Assembly (NCBI RefSeq): GCF_001672975.1
Contig: NZ_LZKU01000265.1
Location: forward strand, 1-43,856
DNA length: 43,856 nt
Origin: Mycobacterium sp. 1465703.0
GTDB lineage: Bacteria > Actinomycetota > Actinomycetes > Mycobacteriales > Mycobacteriaceae
Direction of reading: 5' to 3'
Shown: positions 16,367 through 24,495 of the stretch, piece after piece
How the letters are laid out: every line of letters starts with the position of its first letter
Numbering within the stretch: the first letter of the stretch is position 1
Notes under the pieces: model-generated
What the model saw: the letters and a program-made list of their open reading frames with translations, nothing else
Told to the model about the DNA's origin: nothing
Databases searched by the model: none
Translations under genes and position numbers: made by a program

Positions 16367-17151
16367 TTAACCTGGCTTACGACGACCGCGGCTCCGGTGA
16401 GCCCGTGGTTTTTATCGCCGGCCACGGCGGCGCCGGACGAACCTGGCACCCCTATCAAGTACCGGCGTTTCTGGCGGCCGGATACCGCGTCATCACCTTC
16501 GACAATCGCGGAGTCGGCGCCACCGAGAACGCCAACGGCTTCTCGACGCAAACCATGGTCGCCGACACCGCGGCGCTGATCGAGGGCCTGAACGCGGCGC
16601 CGGCCCGCATCGTCGGAATGTCGATGGGTGCGTTCATCGCCCAGGAACTCATGCTGGCCCGCCCCGAGCTGGTCAGCTCGGCGGTGCTGATGGGCACCCG
16701 CGGCCGGATGGACCGGGCGCGGCAGTTCTTCCGCGACGCCGAGGCCGAGCTGGCCGACACCGGCGTCGCGCTGCCGGCCGCCTACGAGGCGAAAATCCGT
16801 CTGCTGGAAAACTTTTCGCGCAAGACGCTCAACGATGACACCGCGATCGCCGACTGGATCGCGATGTTTTCCACCTGGCCCGTCAAGTCCACCCCGGGGA
16901 TGCGGGCGCAGCTGGACGTCGCGCCCACCACCAGCCGGTTGACCGCCTACCGCCGCATCGCCACCCCGGTGCTGGTGATCGGCTTCTCCGACGACGTGCT
17001 CACCCCGCCGTACTTGGGCCGCGAGGTCGCCGACGCGCTGCCCAACGGGCGGTATGTGCAGATACCCGACACCGGTCACCTCGGCTTCTTCGAGCGGCCG
17101 GACGCCGTCAACGCCGCCATGCTCAAGTTCTTCGGCGACGCCAAGGGCTGA
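16363..17151 (+). CDS. bpoC: Alpha/beta hydrolase BpoC (possible SHCHC synthase MenH role)
   Basis: This 262-residue alpha/beta hydrolase matches Rv0554 in length. The nucleophile is Ser87 in VGMSMGAFIAQ, the acid is in GFSDDVLTPPY, and the histidine is in PDTGHLGFFERP; the oxyanion loop is IAGHGGAGRTW. It is annotated in M. tuberculosis as a non-haem bromoperoxidase, but that name reflects fold, not proven activity. Placed between menC and menD with a four-base overlap with menC, it is a sensible candidate for the SHCHC synthase step (MenH), which no other gene here covers. That role is inference. The stop overlaps the first bases of the 55-bp repeat. Confidence 0.87.
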   Translation: MINLAYDDRGSGEPVVFIAGHGGAGRTWHPYQVPAFLAAGYRVITFDNRGVGATENANGFSTQTMVADTAALIEGLNAAPARIVGMSMGAFIAQELMLARPELVSSAVLMGTRGRMDRARQFFRDAEAELADTGVALPAAYEAKIRLLENFSRKTLNDDTAIADWIAMFSTWPVKSTPGMRAQLDVAPTTSRLTAYRRIATPVLVIGFSDDVLTPPYLGREVADALPNGRYVQIPDTGHLGFFERPDAVNAAMLKFFGDAKG

Positions 17152-17263
17152 TTGCCCGCTTCCTCACCAGCCCACTGCGTGGGCTGCATCGTCAGCGGGC
17201 TGTGGTCCGATTGCCCGCTTCCTCACCAGCCCACTGCGTGGGCTGCATCGTCAGCGGGCTGTG
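17150..17263 (+). repeat. Tandem pair of 55-bp structured repeats in the menD leader
   Basis: Two identical 55-base units, 17150-17204 and 17209-17263, are separated by GTCC (period 59). In each, GCCCGCT pairs with AGCGGGC (7 bp) as an outer stem and CAGCCCA pairs with TGGGCTG (7 bp) around a CTGCG loop as an inner stem. Seven unpaired bases lie on each side between the stems. The pair fills most of the bpoC-menD gap and ends 13 bases before the menD GTG. It may be a structured leader, a terminator/attenuator, or a mobile minisatellite-type unit; nothing here decides. Confidence 0.85.
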
Positions 17264-17276
17264 ACACCCTGTAGGA

Positions 17277-18923
17277 GTGAACCCCTCGACGACCCAGGCT
17301 CGCGTCGTCGTTGACGAGCTGATTCGCGGCGGTGTCCGCGACGTGGTGCTCTGTCCCGGTTCGCGCAACGCCCCGCTGGCCTTCGCGCTGCAGGACGCCG
17401 ACCGGTCCGGCCGGATCCGGCTGCACGTCCGCATCGACGAGCGCACCGCGGGCTATCTGGCCATCGGCCTGGCCATCGCCGCCGGCGCGCCGGTATGCGT
17501 CGCCATGACGTCGGGCACCGCGGTGGCCAATCTCGGCCCGGCCGTGGTGGAGGCCAACTACGCGCGGGTACCGCTGATCGTGCTGTCGGCCAACCGGCCC
17601 TACGAACTGCTGGGCACCGGCGCCAACCAGACCATGGAGCAGCTGGGCTACTTCGGCACCCAGGTGCGGGCCACCATCAGCCTGGGCCTGGCCGAGGACG
17701 CCCCCGAGCGGCTGGATGCCCTCAACGCCACCTGGCGATCGGCCACCTGCCGGGTGCTCACGGCGGCCACCGGATCGCGTACCGCCAACGCCGGCCCGGT
17801 GCAGTTCGACATCCCGCTGCGCGAGCCCCTGGTGCCTGACCCCGAGCCTCAAGCGGCGACTCCGCAGGGCCGCCCGGGTGGCCGGCCGTGGACCTACACG
17901 CCGCCGGTCAGCTTCGACCAGCCGCTGGACATCGACCTGGCACCCGACACGGTCGTCATCGCCGGACACGGCGCGGGGCCGCAGCCCAACCTGGCCCAGC
18001 TGCCGACCGTCGCCGAGCCGACGGCCCCGGCCCCGGCCAACCCGCTGCACCCGCTGGCACTGCCCCTGCTGCGGCCCAAGCAGGTGATCATGCTCGGCCG
18101 CCCCACTCTGCACCGGCCGGTGTCGGCGTTGCTGGCCGACCCGCATGTGCCGGTATTCGCGCTGACCACCGGGCCGCGCTGGCCGGACGTCTCGGGCAAC
18201 TCGCAGGCCACCGGGACGCGAGCAGTCGTGACCGGCGAACCGAGCGGGGCGTGGTTGCAGCGCTGTGCGGAGACCAACCGGCACGCGCTTGCCGCCGTGC
18301 GCAGCCAGCTCGCGGCGCACCCGCTGACCACCGGCCTGCATGTTGCGGCGGCCGTGGCCGACGCGCTGCGGCCCGGCGATCAGCTGGTGCTCGGGGCGTC
18401 CAACCCGGTCCGCGACGCGGCACTGGTCGGCCTGGACACCCACGGCATCCGGGTGCGGTCCAACCGGGGAGTCGCCGGCATCGACGGGACGGTCTCCACG
18501 GCGATCGGGGCGGCGCTGGCGCACGAAGAGCAGGGCGGCCCGGACGGCCCGCCGCGCACCGTAGCGCTGATCGGTGATCTGACGTTCGTGCACGACAGCT
18601 CCGGGCTGCTGATCGGCCCCACCGAGCCCATTCCCCGCCGGCTGACCATCGTGGTCTCCAACGACAACGGCGGCGGCATCTTCGAACTGCTCGAACAGGG
18701 CGATCCCCGGTTCTCCGATGTGTCGTCCCGGATCTTCGGCACACCGCATGACGTCGATGTCGGGGCGCTGTGTCGCGCGTACCACGTCGAGAGCCGGCAG
18801 ATCGAGGTCGGCGAATTGCAGGCCGCCCTCGACGAACCCGGACCGGGGATGCGAGTGCTGGAGGTCAAGGCCGACCGGTCATCGCTGCGGCAGCTGCACG
18901 CCGCAATCAAGGCGGCCCTGTGA
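17277..18923 (+). CDS. menD: SEPHCHC synthase MenD
   Basis: MenD joins isochorismate and 2-oxoglutarate using thiamine diphosphate, the first committed step to menaquinone. The 548-residue protein opens MNPSTTQARVVVDELIRGGVRDVVLCPGSRNAPLAFAL. The cofactor-activating glutamate is in VRIDERTAGYLAIG, and the ThDP/Mg motif runs from IGDLTFVHDSSGLL to VVSNDNGGGIFELL. It is very similar to M. tuberculosis MenD (554 residues), which is feedback-inhibited by the downstream naphthoate. The start is GTG 17277, directly abutting an AGGA, so the ribosome site is tight. The structured repeats immediately upstream may affect its expression. Confidence 0.95.
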   Translation: MNPSTTQARVVVDELIRGGVRDVVLCPGSRNAPLAFALQDADRSGRIRLHVRIDERTAGYLAIGLAIAAGAPVCVAMTSGTAVANLGPAVVEANYARVPLIVLSANRPYELLGTGANQTMEQLGYFGTQVRATISLGLAEDAPERLDALNATWRSATCRVLTAATGSRTANAGPVQFDIPLREPLVPDPEPQAATPQGRPGGRPWTYTPPVSFDQPLDIDLAPDTVVIAGHGAGPQPNLAQLPTVAEPTAPAPANPLHPLALPLLRPKQVIMLGRPTLHRPVSALLADPHVPVFALTTGPRWPDVSGNSQATGTRAVVTGEPSGAWLQRCAETNRHALAAVRSQLAAHPLTTGLHVAAAVADALRPGDQLVLGASNPVRDAALVGLDTHGIRVRSNRGVAGIDGTVSTAIGAALAHEEQGGPDGPPRTVALIGDLTFVHDSSGLLIGPTEPIPRRLTIVVSNDNGGGIFELLEQGDPRFSDVSSRIFGTPHDVDVGALCRAYHVESRQIEVGELQAALDEPGPGMRVLEVKADRSSLRQLHAAIKAAL

Positions 18924-18934
18924 GGCGCACCTAG

Positions 18935-19480
18935 ATGGCAGTTGATCCAAAAGCCCTGCTGCGCATACTGCTTCATGGACGCAGTGACGAACGGCCGAAG
19001 ACGCGCGCCAGAATCGCGTTGCGGTGGGCCAGGATTGCGGTACTGATCGTGACCGGCCTGGTCACGTTGCAGTCCGTGCTACTGGTGGCCGGCGCGTGGC
19101 GCAACGACATCGCCATTACCCACAACATGGGTGTGGCACAGGCAGAGGTGCTCAGTGCCGGGCCGCGGCGCTCCACCATCGAATTCGTCACTCCCGAGCG
19201 GGTCACCTATCGACCCGAGCTCGGTGTGCTCTATCCGTCCCATTTGGCCACCGGGATGCGGATCTATGTCGAGTACAACAAGAACGACCCGAATCTGGTT
19301 CGCGTGCAACATCGCAATGCCGGGCTGGCGATCATCCCGGCCGGATCCATCGCCGTGGTGGGCTGGCTGACTGCGGCGGCCCTCCTGATCATGCTTGCGC
19401 TGCTGGACAAGTGGCTGGACCGTCGCGACGGACCGGATGACCCGGTCGCCGAAAGTGCCGGACCTGCAACATTCGCGTGA
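18935..19480 (+). CDS. DUF3592-type two-helix membrane protein (Rv0556-like)
   Basis: A 181-residue membrane protein starting at ATG 18935 (MAVDPKALLRILLHGRSDERPKTRAR). Two hydrophobic helices (about residues 35-56 and 130-152) bracket a ~70-residue outside domain with VTYRPELGVLYPSHLATGMRIYVEYNKNDPNLVRVQHRNAG, which is typical of DUF3592. The C-terminus is charged and cytoplasmic. Function is unknown. It follows menD by 11 bases and lies 51 bases before mgtA, so it probably belongs to the menD transcript. Confidence 0.83.
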   Translation: MAVDPKALLRILLHGRSDERPKTRARIALRWARIAVLIVTGLVTLQSVLLVAGAWRNDIAITHNMGVAQAEVLSAGPRRSTIEFVTPERVTYRPELGVLYPSHLATGMRIYVEYNKNDPNLVRVQHRNAGLAIIPAGSIAVVGWLTAAALLIMLALLDKWLDRRDGPDDPVAESAGPATFA

Positions 19481-19531
19481 CGTATACATACAGGCAACCT
19501 TGTCGACAGCCGACGCTGACACCGTGATGGT

Positions 19532-20686
19532 GTGCGCGTTGCCATCGTCGCGGAATCCTTCCTCCCGGAAGTCAACGGTGTCAGCAACTCGGTGATCCGG
19601 GTACTCGAGCATCTGCGCCGGACGGGCCACGAAGCCCTCGTCATCGCTCCCGACGCGCCTCCGGGTCAACCCCGGGCGGATCGCATCCACGACGGTATCC
19701 GTGTTCACCGGGTGCCATCGCGGATGTTCCCGAAGGTGACCACCCTGCCGCTCGGCGTGCCGACACCCCGGCTGGTGAAGGTGCTGCGTGGATTTGATCC
19801 GCATGTCGTGCATCTGGCGTCACCGGCACTGCTGGGCTATGGCGGGGTGCGTGCGGCCCGGTGGCTGGGAGTGCCGACGGTCGCGGTGTATCAAACCGAC
19901 GTTCCGGGTTTCGCGGCGAGCTACGGCATTCCGATGACCACGCGGGCCGCGTGGGCCTGGTTCCGTCATCTGCACGGGCTTGCCGACCGCACCCTGGCGC
20001 CATCCAGTGTGACAATGGAATCACTTGTCGCTCATCGCTTTCCGCGAGTGCATCGATGGGCGCGCGGCGTCGACTTGCTGCGGTTCGCGCCGTCCGCGCG
20101 CAGCGACGCGCTGCGGCAGCAGTGGTCGCCACAGGGCAAGCCGATCGTCGGGTTCGTGGGCCGGCTCGCGCCTGAGAAACACGTGGAGCGACTCATCGGG
20201 CTGGCCGCCGATGGTGCGGTTCAACTCGTCATCGTGGGCGACGGCGTCGACCGCAACAAGTTGCAATCGGCAATGCCGACAGCGGTTTTCACGGGTGCGT
20301 TGTACCGCGACGAACTCGCCGCAGCGTACGCCAGTATGGACGTGTTCGTGCATCCCGGTGAGCACGAGACGTTTTGTCAGGTCGTGCAAGAAGCGCTGGC
20401 GTCGGGGTTGCCGGTGATCGCCCCCGACGCCGGCGGCCCACGTGACCTCGTCACCTCGTGGCGCACTGGTCTGTTGTTGGCCGTCAACGAGTTCGAGTCC
20501 CGACTGCCCGACGCGGTCGCACACCTGACTTCCGAACGGCCGCGCTACGCCGTGGCCGCCCGGCGCAGTGTGGTCGGCCGGAGTTGGCCGGTCATCTGCG
20601 ACGAACTGCTGGGCCACTACGAGGCGGTGCTGTCACCATTTACCCGGCGGCAACTCATCGCGACGCGTTACGCGCAGGGCGAATGA
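19532..20686 (+). CDS. mgtA: GDP-mannose-dependent alpha-mannosyltransferase MgtA (PimB)
   Basis: A 384-residue family 4 glycosyltransferase. The acceptor domain opens MRVAIVAESFLPEVNGVSNSV and the donor domain starts at IVGFVGRLAPEKHVERLIGLA. The donor signature HPGEHETFCQVVQEALASGLPVIAPDAGGP has the expected E-x7-E spacing. The M. tuberculosis homologue (Rv0557, once called PimB) adds mannose from GDP-mannose to a glucuronosyl diacylglycerol in lipomannan-like lipid synthesis, at the cytoplasmic membrane face. The start is GTG 19532. A TATACA-like sequence at 19483-19488 could be an own promoter, but cotranscription from menD is also possible. Confidence 0.92.
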   Translation: MRVAIVAESFLPEVNGVSNSVIRVLEHLRRTGHEALVIAPDAPPGQPRADRIHDGIRVHRVPSRMFPKVTTLPLGVPTPRLVKVLRGFDPHVVHLASPALLGYGGVRAARWLGVPTVAVYQTDVPGFAASYGIPMTTRAAWAWFRHLHGLADRTLAPSSVTMESLVAHRFPRVHRWARGVDLLRFAPSARSDALRQQWSPQGKPIVGFVGRLAPEKHVERLIGLAADGAVQLVIVGDGVDRNKLQSAMPTAVFTGALYRDELAAAYASMDVFVHPGEHETFCQVVQEALASGLPVIAPDAGGPRDLVTSWRTGLLLAVNEFESRLPDAVAHLTSERPRYAVAARRSVVGRSWPVICDELLGHYEAVLSPFTRRQLIATRYAQGE

Positions 20687-20710
20687 TCGGTCACGGCCCG
20701 TGCGCCCGAT

Positions 20711-21943
20711 TCACCTCTGAGTTCCCACGGGACACCCGGGCGTGAATCGGACCGGCATCGAGTGAATGCCGTTGATCAACGTCGATGCCATCCGCTCGAC
20801 AGGCCCGGCCGGCTCCAGGTTCTTCATCCGCATCAACACCTCAGCTATCAGCGCGGATGACTCCACTCTGGCCAAGTTCGCGCCCAGGCAGAAGTGCGTA
20901 CCGCCCGCGCCAAATGCACAGTGATGATTGGGATTCCGAGCTAGATCGAGTCGGTCGGGGTCGGCGAAGTGTGCCTCGTCCCGGTTAGCCGACGGGTAGA
21001 ACATCGCCACCCGGTCGCCCTTCTTCACCGGTGTCCCGCGCAATTCGGTGTCCTTCATGGCGGTTCTGGCGAACGCTATCACCGGGCTGACGTAGCGCAA
21101 TAGCTCCTCAACCGCCGTAGGCAGCAGCGACGAGTCGGCATCCAACATCGTTCGCTGCTCGGGGTTCTTCATCAACGCACATATGGCGCCGGCGACCAGG
21201 TTGCGGGTCGTGTCGCCGCCCGCGTTGATGAGCAACATGAAAAAGGAGTTGAATTCCAAGTCGGTGAGGCGCTGGCCGTCGACTTCGGCATGCAGCAGCG
21301 ACGTTGCGATGTCATCGTCGGGATACGCGCGTTTACGGGCCATGAGTTCGGTGGAGTAAGCCATCATCTCCATCGCCGCCTGTGTGGCGTGCTGATCGCC
21401 GAGCACGCCGGTGTTCATGATCTCGGTCAGCTCGTAAAGCCGGTAGCCGTCTTTCAGCGGAATGCCGAGAAGTTCGGCGATCACGTAGGAGGGCAACGCC
21501 CCCGCTACTTCCGTGACGAAATCGCACTCACCCCGTTCGATGACGGTGTCGACCACTTCTCGAGCCATCTCCGTAATGCGCTCATTGAGCTTGGTAACCT
21601 GCCGCGGCGTGAAGCCCCTGCTGACCAGGCCCCGCAGCGCGGTATGCCGCGGGGGGTCCATCGTGATCATCATGATGCCCCGCATATCGAACAGGTCGTC
21701 TGGACCGGGCGTTTCAAACCACACCGCGGTGGCCTCCGACGACCACGTGGCGCTGTCGCGCGAGACGGCAAAAACCTCGTCATAGCCGGTCAGCGCGAGG
21801 AATCCCGGGCCGTCTTTATATGGGTGCCATGCCACCGGCATGCGTTGCCGCAGCGTGCGATAGGCCTCGTGCGGTACGCCTTGCGCATAGGTGTGTGGAT
21901 CGGCGAGATCGACTCCACCAATGCTGATTGCGTCTTCGGTCAC
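20711..21943 (-). CDS. Cytochrome P450
   Basis: A 410-residue soluble bacterial P450. The I-helix oxygen-binding motif AGGDTT is at residues 241-246, ExxR at 280-283 (ELLR), and the haem loop FGAGGTHFCLGANLAR contains the axial ligand Cys352. MDPPRHTALRGLVSRGFTP is the usual C-helix region. The I-helix AGGDTT and the overall sequence are reminiscent of CYP124/125/142-type mycobacterial enzymes acting on lipids or sterols, but family assignment needs comparison. The start is GTG 21943. It follows the flavin monooxygenase by 20 bases on the same strand and is convergent with mgtA. M. tuberculosis has no P450 at this site, so it looks inserted. Confidence 0.92.
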   Translation of the reverse strand: MTEDAISIGGVDLADPHTYAQGVPHEAYRTLRQRMPVAWHPYKDGPGFLALTGYDEVFAVSRDSATWSSEATAVWFETPGPDDLFDMRGIMMITMDPPRHTALRGLVSRGFTPRQVTKLNERITEMAREVVDTVIERGECDFVTEVAGALPSYVIAELLGIPLKDGYRLYELTEIMNTGVLGDQHATQAAMEMMAYSTELMARKRAYPDDDIATSLLHAEVDGQRLTDLEFNSFFMLLINAGGDTTRNLVAGAICALMKNPEQRTMLDADSSLLPTAVEELLRYVSPVIAFARTAMKDTELRGTPVKKGDRVAMFYPSANRDEAHFADPDRLDLARNPNHHCAFGAGGTHFCLGANLARVESSALIAEVLMRMKNLEPAGPVERMASTLINGIHSMPVRFTPGCPVGTQR

Positions 21944-21963
21944 GGTTTACCTCCGACTGGTGA

Positions 21964-23451
21964 TCACCCTTTGGCGCTGGAAATGCCTTGCGCATCAAGC
22001 GGACCGCAACGGATTTGGAATCGCTCCCGGACGGTGTCGAGAACATGGCGCTGGCGCTCGCATTCCCGGCGGTGCGTGAGCACGAACCGGGCCAGGCCCG
22101 GCAAGCGACGCGGTAGCGGGTACCACCTATCGAAATCGAGGCCGTTCTCGCTGAACACGCGACTGGGAACGTTGTCGTAGATCAGGCTGAGGTTGTGCTG
22201 CAGCAGTGCGAAGAGCACGTACGGGAATGCCAGCGGAGCCTTTTGCCGAAGTTCCTGCCAGTCGACTTCGTACAGCGGGATCTCTCGCAGCTTGTCCAAC
22301 AACAGCAAGTGGCCCAGGAAATATCCCATGAACGCAGGAAGGTGCAGCATGGCCGACCGCACGTTGACGGAAACGATTGCGCCACTTGGCGAAACGTATG
22401 GCTCGTAGGGGTAATCGTCGCGGATTTTGACGTATCCCGTGCAGTTGACGATCCAGCTGCCCGGTTGAATCGTCTTCGTCGATCCGCTCCGGAACCTCAA
22501 CTCGGTGGTGCCATTCTGATCGACCGCATCCTCGAAATAATCCATGACGACGTCGTTCAGCCCGGCCGAGATCGTCCGGTTCTCGGCCTCAGACAGCACC
22601 CCGAACACGAAGTTGTCCGCTTGCGGGGTCAAGAACGTTCCATAGGTGGCGCGGAACCATTCTTGGACTTCCGCTTCGTTCGTGCCGTCGTACCGGCGAC
22701 TCATCTGTGCGGCGACGGCGTTCAGCGGTGTGCCCTTCCACCAGCGGCCCACGCCGCTGGGTAACAGGTTGTCGCGGTTGGAGAAGAACGTTCCGTGGCC
22801 GGCGACCAGGTTGACCGGCCGACCGGGGTATGCGGTGATCAGTGCGTGTGCGGTGTCCATCGCGGTCTTTCCGCCGCCGATAATCCACACCGGCGCATCG
22901 CTTTCGCTGATGTCACCCGCCCGGACGTCGCAGTAGTCGGGCGATACCGAATGGATGCGGCTGCTGGAGACCTCGAGCGGTTGGTTGGGCGCGACTGCCA
23001 GCCCATAGGCTTTGATCAGGCGCTTGGTGTCGATGACGAGCACCCGGCCGTCGGCAGCCCTACAGGTGACCCGTACAACGCCGTTCCCTTCTTCTTCGGA
23101 CTCGAAGTTCCAGCCGAAGTAGTCGTCGACCTGGACCCGCTCCTTTATCACCTCGACACAGTGTTGGAAGTGGTCGAGCACCTCTGACTTGGTCGCCAGG
23201 TAGCTGGGTTCCTTGCCGAGTGTCCACGGGATGTTGCCCGCCGTGAACATCGGGTGCGGTTGGTGCAGGCGCACGTAGGGGTAGGCATCGACCCACATGC
23301 CGCCGACGCGCGCCCGGCGATCGATCAGGATCACCTTTTGATCGCGCGACAGGTATCTGCTAGCTGCGAACAGGGCGTTCAGCCCGGCGATGCCGGCTCC
23401 GACGATGCAGATCTCGCAGGTTTCCACTGGCGGGCCCTGGGGTGCGGACAT
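21964..23451 (-). CDS. FAD/NAD(P)-dependent flavin monooxygenase-like protein
   Basis: A 495-residue two-dinucleotide-fold oxidoreductase. The FAD motif is VGAGIAGLNA (GxGxxG at residues 18-23), followed by IDRRARVGGMW and HQPHPMFTAG; the second, NAD(P), motif is WIIGGGKTAMDTAHAL. The Baeyer-Villiger fingerprint FxGxxxHxxxW is not seen, so it is closer to flavin N- or S-monooxygenases. ATG 23451 is the chosen start, with AAAGGTGG six bases upstream; the longer reading from 23541 has a non-conserved lead. It is the first gene of a probable two-gene unit with the P450. A palindrome about 60-70 bases upstream may be its operator. Confidence 0.87.
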   Translation of the reverse strand: MSAPQGPPVETCEICIVGAGIAGLNALFAASRYLSRDQKVILIDRRARVGGMWVDAYPYVRLHQPHPMFTAGNIPWTLGKEPSYLATKSEVLDHFQHCVEVIKERVQVDDYFGWNFESEEEGNGVVRVTCRAADGRVLVIDTKRLIKAYGLAVAPNQPLEVSSSRIHSVSPDYCDVRAGDISESDAPVWIIGGGKTAMDTAHALITAYPGRPVNLVAGHGTFFSNRDNLLPSGVGRWWKGTPLNAVAAQMSRRYDGTNEAEVQEWFRATYGTFLTPQADNFVFGVLSEAENRTISAGLNDVVMDYFEDAVDQNGTTELRFRSGSTKTIQPGSWIVNCTGYVKIRDDYPYEPYVSPSGAIVSVNVRSAMLHLPAFMGYFLGHLLLLDKLREIPLYEVDWQELRQKAPLAFPYVLFALLQHNLSLIYDNVPSRVFSENGLDFDRWYPLPRRLPGLARFVLTHRRECERQRHVLDTVRERFQIRCGPLDAQGISSAKG

Positions 23452-23469
23452 CGGACCACCTTTCCTCGC

Positions 23470-23545
23470 AGAGGTGATAAGTATGTGTCCGCACCCGCCG
23501 TCGGGCATGAGTAATCGACTACTTAACTTTCGGCGAGTCACCTCT
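23470..23545. promoter_or_regulatory. Control region of the FMO-P450 unit with two inverted repeats
   Basis: In the 162-base gap upstream of the flavin monooxygenase, AGAGGTGA (23470-23477) and TCACCTCT (23538-23545) are exact inverted copies 60 bases apart. Between them, AGTAATCGACTACT (23510-23523) is a palindrome apart from two positions (AGTA-n-TCGA-n-TACT). The region holds no gene and must contain the promoter. The inner palindrome is a reasonable operator candidate; no regulator gene adjoins. Confidence 0.45.
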
Positions 23546-23613
23546 CCAAAAGTTTGCTGGGTGTCCGCAGGGCGCCCGCCTTCTCAGTGGCGCCGAATAG
23601 GCCGCGGCTCCGA

Positions 23614-24438
23614 TCAACCCTGCGCCAGCTCCGCGACGGGCTGCCATTCCTCCCAGTTCTTCAGCCGGCTCTGGTAGTCCGCCTTCGCGGTTTCCAACGG
23701 AGAAGCGCCGAAAAACACTCGCAGCGGCGGCTTTTCGGCATCGACCACTTTCAGTAGCGCGGCCGCGGACGCCGACGGGTTACCCGGGCTGGCCCACCGG
23801 CGGCTTCGCTCGGCCTGGACGGCGGCGCGAACCTCGTCGTAGGCCGGAATCTGATCCGCATGCTTGGCCGAGTCGCCGGCCCAGTCGGTGTCGAAACCGC
23901 CCGGCTCGATGAGGGTGACGTGCACACCGAACGGCGCAACCTCCTGCGCCAGCGCCTGCGAGAAGCCCTCCAGTGCCCATTTCGACGCGTGGTAGATGCC
24001 GACCAAGGGGAATGCGGTGATTCCGCCGATCGAGGACACCTGAATGATGTGGCCGCTGCCCTGCTCGCGCAGATATGGCAGCGCGGCCTGGGTAATCCAC
24101 AGTGCCCCAAAAACATTGGTCTCGATCTGATCGCGTGCGTCTTGCTCGGAGAGCTCCTCGACGAATCCGAATTGCCCGTATCCGGCGTTGTTCACCACGA
24201 TGTCGAGCCGGCCGAAGTGGTCGTGCGCCTGCTTGACCGCCGCGAAGTCCGCTGCCCGGTCGGTGACGTCAAGACGAATCGGCAGTAGCGCGTCGCGGTA
24301 CTGCTGCGCCAGGTCGTCTAGCGACTCCGTGTTGCGTGCCGTGGCAGCGACCTTGTCGCCCCGCTCCAGCGCCGCAATTGTCCAGGCCCGACCAAAACCT
24401 CGCGAAGTACCGGTGATAAACCAAACTTTTTCAGTCAC
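23614..24438 (-). CDS. Short-chain dehydrogenase/reductase
   Basis: A 274-residue classical SDR beginning MTEKVWFITGTSRGFGRAW at GTG 24438. The cofactor motif TGTSRGFG is at residues 9-16, with NNAG at 83-86, serine in IIQVSSIGG (135-136), and YHASK with Tyr149 and Lys153. ARNTES after strand two suggests NADP(H). The C-terminal part (RVFFGASPLETAKADYQSRLKNWEEW) resembles SDRs often labelled oxidoreductases of unknown substrate. It is on the same strand as the FMO and P450 but separated from them by 162 bases, so it is probably a separate transcript. It is divergent from menG with 57 bases between. Confidence 0.88.
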   Translation of the reverse strand: MTEKVWFITGTSRGFGRAWTIAALERGDKVAATARNTESLDDLAQQYRDALLPIRLDVTDRAADFAAVKQAHDHFGRLDIVVNNAGYGQFGFVEELSEQDARDQIETNVFGALWITQAALPYLREQGSGHIIQVSSIGGITAFPLVGIYHASKWALEGFSQALAQEVAPFGVHVTLIEPGGFDTDWAGDSAKHADQIPAYDEVRAAVQAERSRRWASPGNPSASAAALLKVVDAEKPPLRVFFGASPLETAKADYQSRLKNWEEWQPVAELAQG

Positions 24439-24495
24439 GCCCCCCTACAACGCCGACTGCGCCACCTCATTCCCCGAACAGGTAGCGTTTGTCGC

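Noticed and set aside
17223..18785. 520-codon minus-strand frame opposite menD
   Set aside because: MenD is unmistakable; this frame is its antisense shadow with no recognisable domain.
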